A stretch of 64,000 nt of DNA from Cladopsammia gracilis (lineage: Eukaryota; Cnidaria; Anthozoa; Scleractinia; Dendrophylliidae): assembly GCA_022457155.1 (NCBI GenBank), contig JAJGOT010000157.1, positions 1,098,501 through 1,162,500 on the forward strand, read 5' to 3'. Each line of letters opens with the position of its first letter. Position 1 is the stretch's first letter. The notes beneath the pieces are model-generated. The model did not search any database, was not told the DNA's origin, and worked only from the letters and a program-made list of their open reading frames with translations. The translations under genes were made by a program, and so were the position numbers. Below are positions 46,540 through 55,812 of this stretch, piece by piece.

Positions 46540-47147
46540 CATAGTGCCCAATATTTCACTTTGCAAAACAAAGCTTCTTCAGGGGCTAGCACTATAAATG
46601 ATTACAACTGTAAAACCGTTATACAAGTGGTTTTGAAAAAACTAAAGAGTAACAAAAACAATGAATATGATTGGTGAAGGGTTTGAGGGGTGATACACTT
46701 AAACTGACTAGTGATGAGAAAGTTAATGAAGTTCGTCGCGTCTGTTGATTCCAAGTGGTTCTAACGTCCTTGCTTTGTCTATGAGAAATGCTTCACGCGC
46801 TTTTCGTACAGTCTCTGCTATTACGTATTAATTCCAGTGGTATAAGTTGCATATCCTTAGTAGAGTTTCCCGGTAGACTAAAGTGTTCTGATATAGGAGT
46901 AGGGCAGCTGAGGTGATGTGGATTCTCTACAGAGCGGCGATGTTCACCAAAGCGTTCATTTAGTTTGCGTTTTGTTTCTCCGATGTATTGACACGATATA
47001 TTACGTTTAAAGCAATTTTTACATTGGATCATATAGATCAGGTTTTTAGAATTACATGTTATGTGATTGTAAATACAACGTTCCTCTTTAGTAGTGAAAA
47101 AAGTGTATTTCTTTTGGCCTTGTTGAATAAACTGACTGGATGTTAGC
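46540..47147 (-). mobile_element. Penelope-like element 3' end with GIY-YIG endonuclease
   Basis: Minus-strand coding from about 47147 to TAA at 46723-46725. It reads YTFFTTKEERCIYNHITC, NLIYMIQCKNC, then CQYIGETKRKLNERFGEHRR (GIY-YIG core with the conserved Arg/His helix), PISEHFSLPG, and after one frame change AREAFLIDKARTLEPLGINR. Two CxxC-type clusters precede the domain, as in canonical Penelope-like elements. The RT part is absent. The non-coding 3' end includes a hammerhead-like fold at 46542-46594. Confidence 0.8.
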
Positions 47148-47237
47148 CCAGAATCATCATTTTATATCTGCTGCCAACTGATGATTTAATCCAAACAAAA
47201 AAAAATATAAAAAACATTTTATTTTTTTATATTTAAA

Positions 47238-50200
47238 ATGGAACATATGAAAGTAAAGGAATTATGACAAATTGCCAGAGAAAGAAATATTCCTGGTCGT
47301 AGTTATGCTAGAACAAAAAGCTGATTTAATACGTTTGATAAATGCATCTTCTTCCAATCCATTAGATGCTCCAACTCCAACTATATCAGCCCAAGTTCTT
47401 TCCCCAACTCCATATCAACCCCCACCAACCCCACCACAGCCTAGACTATTGAAAACAATTCAAAATACTTTTGTTTCATGGTGGGATTGGTTGTAGAACG
47501 CGCAGAGCTAATTTACAAACTGGAGAAGTAATAGAAATAGATGCTCCTTTCCATTCAGGGATAGAAATTAATTCAGTTAGAAGCATCAGATATAAATGCC
47601 CTTTTCAATCAAATGATAGATGCAATTCTTGAAAATATAGCCACATTTCAAATGATGGGTTCTAATTGGCAATTTGATTATGTTAATCATCTGGAATTGC
47701 ATTTAGTTGAATATAAACCCCTTGGTGGAAGCTCTTACATTCCCCTCCCTCAATCCCCACTTATGTCCAGAAATGCACGTAACTCGGACCTTGGGTACTT
47801 CATATTACACACAATTATTTGTAATTTCCATATGACTTCATGTTTGACAGAATTGCTTGTGTTTAGGTGAGAATTAGGTCTAGGGGACACTTCATGATGT
47901 CTATCATAAAGAGCATGAATCTCATTAGCGTGCATTTCTGGACATACCTCTCAATCCCTTGCCAGCAAAAAGGTCCTCACTAATATGAGAAATGATGATC
48001 AGCAATGCTTTAAATGGGCAGTAACAAGGGCTGTTAATCCTTGTGAAGATCATCCTGAAAGAGTCACAACAAAATAAAAAGCCCAAGCAAATGAATTAAA
48101 TTGGACTGGAATTGAATTTCTAACAACATTGAAGGAAATAGATCATTTTGAAAGATTAAATCAAAACATTGCTGTTAATGTTCTTGGATATGAAGCAGTG
48201 GTTTATCCCTTGAGAATTTCAAAACATAAACGCAAACACCATATAAACTTTACTGCTTTTTGAAAAAGATGGGATCCAACATTATGCTGTTGTTAACAGT
48301 TTAAGCCGTCTTCTATCTGCCCAAGTTAATTATTATTGCAATCGTAAATTCTTTTGCTTACATTGCCTCAATCATTTTTATGATGAAGCAGTCCTAACCA
48401 AGCATGAAGAATTATGTAGCACCAATGAAGCGATAAAAATAGAAATGCCTAAAAGGGGAGAGATTCTGCAATTTAAACACCATAATAGATCCATAAGGGT
48501 TCCATTTGTAATTTATGCTGATTTTGGGGCATGCACTGAGCCCATAAGTGGTTGTTCTCTAGGAAATGGAATCAGCTTTACAAATCTATTTCAAAAGCAT
48601 AAACCTTGTGGCTTTTGTTTCAAAGTAATCCCCTTTGATAATTCATATTTGGATATACCCCCAGTGCTTTACCGGGCAAAAACAGCAGATGATGATGTTT
48701 CACAAATATTTGTGAAGAAGTTGATTGATACAGTCAAGTTTATTCACAAGAAATTTGACAATAGAAAGAAGATGATCTACACCAAGGAAGATAAGAGTGT
48801 ATATGAAGCAGCCACAGTTTGTTGGATTTGTAAGGAAGAATTCACAGAGATCGACCCAAAAGTCCGCGATCATTGCCATTTCACAGGAAAGTTTCGAGGT
48901 GCAGCGCATAATATTTGCAATATGCAAAACAGAAAACCTTAGTTTACCCCAGTTATATTTCATAACCTTGCTGGTTATGATGCTCATCTCTTTGTGAAAA
49001 ACCTTGGTAGAACACCTGGGGATATTAAATGCAAACCTAATAATGAAGAAAAATAAATTTCATTTTCAAAGTCTATTTTTGTTGGAGAATACACAAACAA
49101 AGATGGTAAAAAGGTAGACATTTCTCATGAATTAAGATTCATTGATTCCATGAAATTTATGGCATCTTCCCTTGAGAATCTGGCAAATAATTTGAAAAAA
49201 TCAAGCATTGACAAACTGAAACAAACAAAGAAAGAATTTGGAGAAAAAACTGAGCTTCTTTCAAGAAAGGGAGTCTATCCATATGATTATATGGATTCTC
49301 TTGAGAAATTCCATGAAACACAATTACCTCCAAAAGAGGCCTTTTATTCCATAATTAATGAATCAGGGATTTCCAATGAAGACTTTCAACATGCCCAAAC
49401 TGTTTGGAAAGAAGTGCATATAAACAATCTAGGAGAATATCATGACTTATATCTCACAACAGATGTATTGCTCCTTGCAAATGTTTTTGAAGAATTCAGA
49501 AATGTTTGTTTGGCAAATTATCAGTTGGATCCAGCATGGTATTACACAGCACCAGGTCTATCCTTTGATGCTAGCCTTAAAACGTCAGAAGCAGAGATAG
49601 AATTATTGAATGATCCAGATATGCTTCGGTTTTTTGAGAAAGGAATAAGAGGCGGTATCTCAATGATATCAAACCGTCATGGAAAAGCAAATAATCATTA
49701 TATGGCAAGCAAATATGATCCAACTCAACCATCTAAATATATCTTATATTTGGATGCAAATTCTTTATATTCTTGGGCAATGACCCAAGCACTTCCAACT
49801 GGTAACTTTCGTTGGATGAAAAACTTCAAGAAATGGGAGAAAATTCCTTGCGTCCTTGAGGTTGATTTAGAATACCCTGAATCACTTCATGATTTACATA
49901 ATGACTACCCCTTTGCCCCTGAAAGAATAATTCCAGATAACCATGTTGAAACATTAATCCCTAATCTGCGAGATAAGAAACATATAATTCATCACAGAGC
50001 ACTCAAATTAGCCCTGAAACATGGGTTGAAACTCACCCAAATTCACAGGGGCATATCATTTGATGAAACGCCTTGGTTAAAGCCATATATTGAACTCAAT
50101 ATAAAGCTTAGACAAGCAGGGACAAATGACTTTGAAAAAGATTTTTTCAAGCTTATGAATAATGCCATCTTTGGTAAAACAATGGAAAATATCCGCAAAA

Positions 50201-50752
50201 GAGTTGATATTAGGCTTGTGAATGAAAGAAAAACTGCAGAAAAACTCATAGCTAAACCCACCTATCAACACCATACAGTTTTTGATGAAAATCTAATAGG
50301 CGTTCATATGAAGCGAAAGAAAATGTTTTTCAATAAACCAATTCCCTGTGGTATGTCAATACTTGAAATATCAAAGGAACTTATGTTTAAATTTCATTAT
50401 GAATATATGAAACCAAAATATGGGAATAGGGCCAAGCTGTTATTTACAGATACTGATTCTTTATGCTATGAAATTGAAACGGAAGATGTATACAAAGATT
50501 TAATAATCGATGTTGAGCATCGATTTGATACTTCAAATTATCCAAAGGATCATCCCTCAGGAATGCCAGTAATGAATAAAAAGGTTAATGGCTTTATGAA
50601 AGATGAAGCTGGAGGAAAGATAATAGAAGAATTTGTTGGGTTACGCCCTAAGTTGTACAGCTATAAATTATTTGAAACTGGTGGCGGCTACAAAAAATGC
50701 AAAGGAGTGAAACTGTTTATAATTCAATTGCTGAAGCAACAAGAGATTTAAA
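47238..50752 (+). pseudogene. Protein-primed DNA polymerase B, element A
   Basis: This would copy the element by protein priming. The N-terminus (47238-47310) is SAP-like (ARERNIPGRSYART) followed by Pro-rich text. The exonuclease block reads VIYADFGA where the family has YADFE, so the first catalytic acid is lost. A Cys/His cluster VRDHCHFTGKFRGAAHN follows. Polymerase motifs are intact in the long frame 49150-50751: YLDANSLYSWAM (motif A), KLMNNAIFGKTMEN (motif B) and FTDTDSL (motif C). Stops and frame changes occur at about 47268, 47495, 48080, 48260, 48945, 49055 and 50710, and a 192-bp MITE splits it at 47758. Length if whole is about 1,100 residues, normal for the family. Clearly dead. 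Confidence 0.88.
47758..47949. mobile_element. 192-bp MITE with 9-bp target duplication, inserted in polymerase gene
   Basis: CTCAATCCC flanks it at 47749-47757 and 47950-47958. The ends are inverted (TATGTCCAGAAATGCACG and its complement). A 9-bp duplication fits Mutator-like transposons. Polymerase text resumes on both sides. Confidence 0.85.
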
Positions 50753-50844
50753 AGTTGATAAAAAAAACAATTCCTACCGCAATTAAAAGTGGCCGCCTTA
50801 GATTCACTAGGAGCCGTGATAGGAGAGTGTTTTATATTCAAAGT

Positions 50845-52074
50845 ATGGACCCTTTGAATGAAGTGATTCAAAATACTGCCCGATCATGTGAGGAACAATA
50901 TAAAAAGTGCCAAAAAGAATTAAAAGCACTTCAAAGAAAGTCTGGGAAAAAGCAGGCTAAAGAAGCACAGACATCAAGAGAGCGCTTTGAAATTATGAAA
51001 GAAATATTATTGGAACAGCAAAGAGGAGAGGAAACAGCTCGCCAGAATGCTATCGAAGAAGAAAAGAGGCTGGTAGAAGAAGAAGCAAAGAAAAAAGAAT
51101 TCACAAAAGGTTACAAACAACTTGAATTTCCATTGAAAACAAAGATAACATCAATGGATGGGTATAAATTGGTTCTTTGGAATAGACATGATAAGTATTA
51201 TCGTTTCATTAATTCTAACGCTGATATAGAGCGTCAATTTGCTGATTATATGGCATATCCAGTCCCCCACCGTTTGTATAAAAACTTGAATTCAAATTCT
51301 AATAAATTTGAAGTGGCTCGTCTTGGCCCTGGTGGTTATGGGTATGTAACTGATTTCTATACTTTCACTGTTTGGAAAAAGAAATTAAAAAATATATATT
51401 TTGTATTTAAAATGATTACTAAAACCAATTATGATATCCAAAATATTCAGTTAGCATATCCAGAAATAAGGAAATCAGGAAAGTTCTCATTCACAGTCCT
51501 TCCCATTGAATACGAAAACCATCCTGCAGAAATATTGCTTGAAGGCCGTATGAAAATATGGGAACATAAGAATGAAGGAAAAAACAGTAACTTTTCTATT
51601 GGTTTCACCCTTAAAGATGAAATCCAGAAAGCTATGTTTGAGGAAATTGAATCAAGAATCAGAAAACTCACTAAATCAAAACGACCTGAACTCAAAAAAT
51701 TAAATCCAAAACTTAAACTCCAACTAGATTCTTTATCCCTTCTTAAAGAAGACCAAAGTGATTACCCAAAGATTTATGGAAAACTTTACACAGATAAATC
51801 TGGTAAAATTAATTGTCTTTTCAATCGAACGATTGCTGAAAAATACAAAATACCGATTGATCCACATAAATTCATTGGAGTTCCTTTCAATGGTTGCCTT
51901 ATTCTAAAACTTCGTCTAGTATTACTCGGTAATATTAACTCCATTTCCATTGTTGGGAACGAAGTTCTTATGAAAGAAATAATTCAGCCTCAGAGTTATT
52001 TTGCTAAATATGAGGACATAGGTGCTGAAACCATAGTTGCTGGCACTGTAGATTCAGCTCCGGCTGATGATTAA
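50845..52074 (+). CDS. Unrecognised 409-residue protein, element A
   Basis: The frame is open from 50755, but the first ATG is at 50845 (MDPLNEVIQNTARSCEEQYK), so that start is chosen. The N-terminal third (about 1-95) is a charged coiled coil rich in K, E and Q (KKQAKEAQTSRERFEIMKEI). From about 95 on it is a mixed alpha/beta globular region with many aromatic residues (WNRHDKYYRFINS, GGYGYVTDFYTFTVW). There is no signal peptide or membrane segment. It is intact while the neighbouring polymerase is wrecked. A structural or virion role is possible by position, but there is no sequence evidence for a function. Confidence 0.75.
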   Translation: MDPLNEVIQNTARSCEEQYKKCQKELKALQRKSGKKQAKEAQTSRERFEIMKEILLEQQRGEETARQNAIEEEKRLVEEEAKKKEFTKGYKQLEFPLKTKITSMDGYKLVLWNRHDKYYRFINSNADIERQFADYMAYPVPHRLYKNLNSNSNKFEVARLGPGGYGYVTDFYTFTVWKKKLKNIYFVFKMITKTNYDIQNIQLAYPEIRKSGKFSFTVLPIEYENHPAEILLEGRMKIWEHKNEGKNSNFSIGFTLKDEIQKAMFEEIESRIRKLTKSKRPELKKLNPKLKLQLDSLSLLKEDQSDYPKIYGKLYTDKSGKINCLFNRTIAEKYKIPIDPHKFIGVPFNGCLILKLRLVLLGNINSISIVGNEVLMKEIIQPQSYFAKYEDIGAETIVAGTVDSAPADD

Positions 52075-52121
52075 ACCGTAGATGATTAAACTTGAATTAT
52101 TATAGGAAAACCTTTCATAAT

Positions 52122-52283
52122 TTATTCATTTTCAATGTCTCCACTATCTCCCCAAACCATAACTGGGTTTTCTGGCGTCCAATCTGGATCATTTACTGTA
52201 TCGTCTCCTGGTTCCCAATCAGAATCTAATTCTTCTTGCAGATTTTCGTCTTGAGAGTCATACCATGTTTCTGAATCACTCAT
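52122..52283 (-). CDS. Small acidic protein (53 residues), element A
   Basis: ATG at 52283 follows TACTTTAAA directly. The product (MSDSETWYDSQDENLQEELD, then SDWEPGDD and MVWGDSGDIENE) is strongly acidic, with about 19 D/E and no K or R. It is convergent with the 409-aa gene (48 bp between stops) and 23 bp upstream of the end of the 150-aa gene. Not recognised. The open, biased composition and close packing support a real gene. Confidence 0.55.
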   Translation of the reverse strand: MSDSETWYDSQDENLQEELDSDWEPGDDTVNDPDWTPENPVMVWGDSGDIENE

Positions 52284-52306
52284 TTTAAAGTATTTTTATA
52301 ATCTTT

Positions 52307-52759
52307 CTAATACTTCTCTAAATTCAAACATAAATCTGCTACAATTCCATCTATAACTTTCATTTCTCTGATGAATTCTTGTGAATCAAAGTAATCACCC
52401 CTAAGATATGATCTCAATTCAGTCAAAACATTTTCATACTTTGTCATTGCGAATTGACTTATTTCGATCTTTCTTCTAAAGTTTTTCATTTCTTGGAATG
52501 TTTTCAAGAATAACCCAGCACCATTTATAACCCCAAGAATAATAGGATTCAATGTAACTCCTCCTACAATCGTTCCTGTAACAACTAACTGAGTAGAACT
52601 AAGAGTTAATCCCAAATTCATTTTCTTATATTTTCTTTGTGCTTTTCGGCAGCACCAACATTTTTTATGATAAAAAGCATAAAGTTTTTTCAATTCATCA
52701 ACTTTCTCCTCAGAAAGGGTTGGATCAATATGATTGAAATTAAATAAACAGTCTTTCAT
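52307..52759 (-). CDS. 150-residue membrane protein, element A
   Basis: ATG at 52759. The N-terminus is charged, with a WCCRKAQRKYKK cluster. A long glycine-rich hydrophobic stretch at about residues 55-85 (LVVTGTIVGGVTLNPIILGV) is probably one or two membrane passes. The C-terminal half is amphipathic helix. Similar small membrane proteins are carried by invertebrate Polinton-like elements (from memory, not checked); function unknown. The frame is intact. Confidence 0.65.
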   Translation of the reverse strand: MKDCLFNFNHIDPTLSEEKVDELKKLYAFYHKKCWCCRKAQRKYKKMNLGLTLSSTQLVVTGTIVGGVTLNPIILGVINGAGLFLKTFQEMKNFRRKIEISQFAMTKYENVLTELRSYLRGDYFDSQEFIREMKVIDGIVADLCLNLEKY

Positions 52760-52765
52760 TTATTA

Positions 52766-53096
52766 AAAACATAAGAATGTAGAGAACGCTAAAATGTGGT
52801 AAAATATGTAAATATAGGTGATAAAAATTACATAAAAACAATTAAACTAATAAGACGTTTCGACCTCTCCGAGGTCATTTTCAAGTGGATGTAAAAATAC
52901 AGAATTAGCATAAATATATTACAGTATAAAAAGTCTCTACATTCTTATGTTTTTATACTGTAATATATTTATGCTAATTCTGTATTTTTACATCCACTTG
53001 AAAATGACCTCGGAGAGGTCGAAACGTCTTATTAGTTTAATTGTTTTTATGTTATTTTTATCACCTATATTTACATATTTTACCACATTTTAGCTT
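52766..53096. mobile_element. Foldback with about 140-bp arms inside element A
   Basis: AAAATGTGGTAAAATATGTA at 52793 runs to about 52928 and is mirrored at 52953-53095. Each arm holds the hairpin CGACCTCTCCGAGGTC next to GACGTTT (GAAACGTC on the other strand). Short AACATAAGAATGTAGAGA copies flank the left arm and the centre. It lies between the 150-aa gene and the tail-fibre-like gene. Confidence 0.85.
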
Positions 53097-53222
53097 TCAT
53101 TTTTTATTGCAAGAAAAAAGTTTTTTAAGGGTTTCCAGGCCGACACGAATTGCCTTCATGAAATCTTTCAGTTTTTGGGTGTCTATTTTGAACTCAAACA
53201 TTTTATTTAGTGAGATCAAATT

Positions 53223-54885
53223 TCAGACGTTTGCGTCTAAGACGTTTGCGTCTCGAACAAAAGACAATGTATATTTTGTGATGTTTCCTAACTTTCGTTT
53301 TTTTGCTAAATTTATCTGAAGAGACCCACTTTCATCCAAAGCATAGTCAATTGTTATTTTTTGTGGGCTAAGGTGTGGTTGTGATTGTCGTTCAAAATAT
53401 GTTTGACCACGGATGGTTAGCTCAATTTGAGATCGATCCAAAGCACCTGTGCTAATCACTGTTGCGCTTTTCAAAACACATTTGCTTGGAACAAAAAATT
53501 ATGCACGTCACCATGCATTGAAATAAACATTTGTTTTATGCTTGGCTTCGTCAAAATAAGCGCACATGAAAAAGCTGGATTTCAGATTGCTAATCAGCTG
53601 ATGGCCATTCATATCCAAATTAGTTTGCATGACCATCTTTTGATTTTCAAAAATGAAAGGCCAAACATAAACGTCAGTAGGAACATCGTCATGAGAACCC
53701 TTGATACCATATACGATCAACTTTTCAGGCCCTTCTGGAGCTGATTCAGCGGTTCCTTGCCATTTCAAATCCAAATATATATACTCAGGTGGAGCGATCT
53801 GCCATTTATGCATGTGGATGATGGATGTAGAATAATTCGACAACTTCGTTGTTTGTTGATTAATATTCAGGCTTGTGCTCACGACGTTAACGCTCTCGTT
53901 ATGCACGTTCGCGTGCTTCATGGCAGCCGGGAAGAATTCAATGCAAATTGTATATTCTCTCTCTGGCAATTTATACATATTGAATCCAAGTCTCCCAGAG
54001 TATAAATTACTGTCGTCTTTGGATACTGTCAAATCATATGCCTTCTTATTGAAAAGATGCGGTGAACTAGAAAAATCATTGATTCCAGTTACTGTGATAT
54101 CATGCTCAGAGCTTGATTGATCTACATCTTCCATCAGATACCGGAATTCATCTTTCGGGCGAGAGTTTGACGCGATATGCGAGTCATCAACGTATTTTTT
54201 GAGCTCCGCTTCTGATTCTATCATCTTGGCTACCGCATTTCTTATCTTGAGATCAAGATTTTTATCACCACTATCAACATAAACTTTTGGTGTGGGTTGA
54301 TGTTCAAGAGTTGGCGCTGCAATATTATTGATTTGTTGTGAATTCATATCCAAAATGCCAGTCATTGTTCCACCTGTCAAAGAAAGCTTTTTCGCGACTG
54401 CGTCGTCCACATATTTTTTATTGACTGCATGCTTGGTCAATTGCTTCAGGGTCTTTCACATTCCAAATGAAATTGTTTCCCACATTCAATCCCGTTTCCA
54501 TTGGAAATATTTCATTACGGGAAAGAAAGATGGTCCTGACATCATTATAAGAAACAAGATTGTTATAATTGGCTCCCAAATCATGCCATGTTTGTTGTTT
54601 TGATTGGACAACGTTGAAAAGTCCTTTCAAATCAATATCTTTAGTCACTTCATGTGTAGGTTCAGGAGCATCAGGATGATATCTTTTCAGAGTGATCATA
54701 TTCACAGCAGAAAGATCATTGTCTTCATCCGTGTCGATATTGGTGATAAGTTTTCTGTTCATGCCAATCTCTCCAGGAAGAATCAATTTGTTTCCTATGA
54801 GGTCTAAATCTCCAGTCATATGGGAGTAGTTAAGGACTTGGCGGCACCAGATCAGTTTTGCAAAACTGATCTGATACCAAGCCAA
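53223..54885 (-). pseudogene. Tail-fibre/adhesin-like protein, element A (broken)
   Basis: It reads as repeats of a phage tail-fibre type: LTGGTMTGILDMNSQQINNI, LDMNGHQLI and MTGDLDLIGNKLILPG, with KKYVDDAVAKK linkers. Such modules form trimeric beta-rich fibres used in attachment. Frames 54418-54885 and 53508-54440 join through a surplus of four bases at about 54425. Two in-frame stops (about 53500-53510) separate the C-terminal part (53223-53474). The start is uncertain, ATG 54885 or 54819; the former lies in a palindrome. About 550 residues if whole. Confidence 0.7.
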
Positions 54886-54902
54886 GTCTTAACTACTTCC
54901 CA
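54821..54902. repeat. Palindrome with 40-bp arms at edge of element A
   Basis: TGGGAGTAGTTAAGGACTTG is mirrored by CAAGTCTTAACTACTTCCCA; the centre is AGTTTTGCAAAACT. It covers the first codons of the tail-fibre-like frame and marks the last recognisable element A sequence. Confidence 0.9.
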
Positions 54903-55812
54903 TCTGTTGAATTAAAAAATATAGAAAAATCAAATGAAACTATATGTTAATAAAAACAAAATGGTGCGTTTATTTCATTGCGTGACACAATTCTCGGAAA
55001 CACAGGAAGGAATTATCAGTGAATGACATTCTCGGTAATATGTAATAGTTAGGGGGTTTTCCCGAGGAATGAGTCGTCAGATTGTAAACAGGAAGGAGTT
55101 ATCGGTGTGTGACTTCTCAGAAAAAAACAGAAAGTTGATGAAAACAAATTAGTCATCAATTTTAAACAATTGTCTTGCGTAATTGTGACGAACATAGGAA
55201 GTTGTTGACTTTCAGGAATTGAGTCATCAGATTTTTAACCAATAAAAAATGACCCCATAAATTTACCAGATGATAAAACAGATGATAAAACAACTGATAA
55301 AATATCTGATAAAACCAGACACTGAAGTTACAATGCCTCTGTCAATGGAAGAATTAGCAAAACGTTACCAATCCACATGTGACAATATACAAGATTGTAT
55401 CATAATTATTGAAAGTATGATGGGCTCAAACCAAGAATTTAGTTTTAATATCAACAGAGAGATTTATTCTTTGAACACAACGGATCTGTCTGTTGTTTCC
55501 TTTGCGTGACATGATTCTCGGAAAAACAGGAAGTCGATGATGTCATACAATAGGGGGTTCCCCCAGGAAAATGAGTCATAATATTGCGTTTCAAGGTCAT
55601 GAGACAGTCGTATGATTTTTTCAACCAATCAAAAGCTTCACATTTTCACTACACAATCGTGAAACGTTTCAGTGAAAAGTTATTAATTTGTGAAACTTTT
55701 CAGTGAAAGTCATTTGTGAAGTTTAGAGAAGATGCCTTACTCTCTGAAAAGAAACAAATATCTTCTCCAAATTAATGAATACTGATATGTTAAAGGGTAA
55801 AGAAATATTATT
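54903..55812. other. Junction region with imperfect repeats
   Basis: GCGTGACA-ATTCTCGGAAA, AGTTAGGGGGTT-CCC-AGGAA and GAGTCATCAGATT words recur two or three times (about 54980-55090 and 55505-55590). GATGATAAAACA-type units occur at 55267-55310, and GTGAAAC-TTTCAGTGAAA twice at 55661-55711. A 79-codon plus-strand frame (55270-55509) is partly repeat-coded and not recognised. This could be the terminal region of element B. Confidence 0.5.

Larger units (their letters stand above)
47150..54902. mobile_element. Element A: decayed Polinton/adintovirus-like element
   Basis: It contains protein-primed DNA polymerase B (+), a 409-aa unknown protein (+), an acidic 53-aa protein (-), a 150-aa membrane protein (-) and a tail-fibre-like protein (-). 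The gene mix and text match Polinton-type mobile elements of invertebrates. Integrase, protease, ATPase and capsid genes are not seen, so the element is partial. I found no terminal inverted repeats; the boundaries given are those of recognisable content. Confidence 0.65.
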
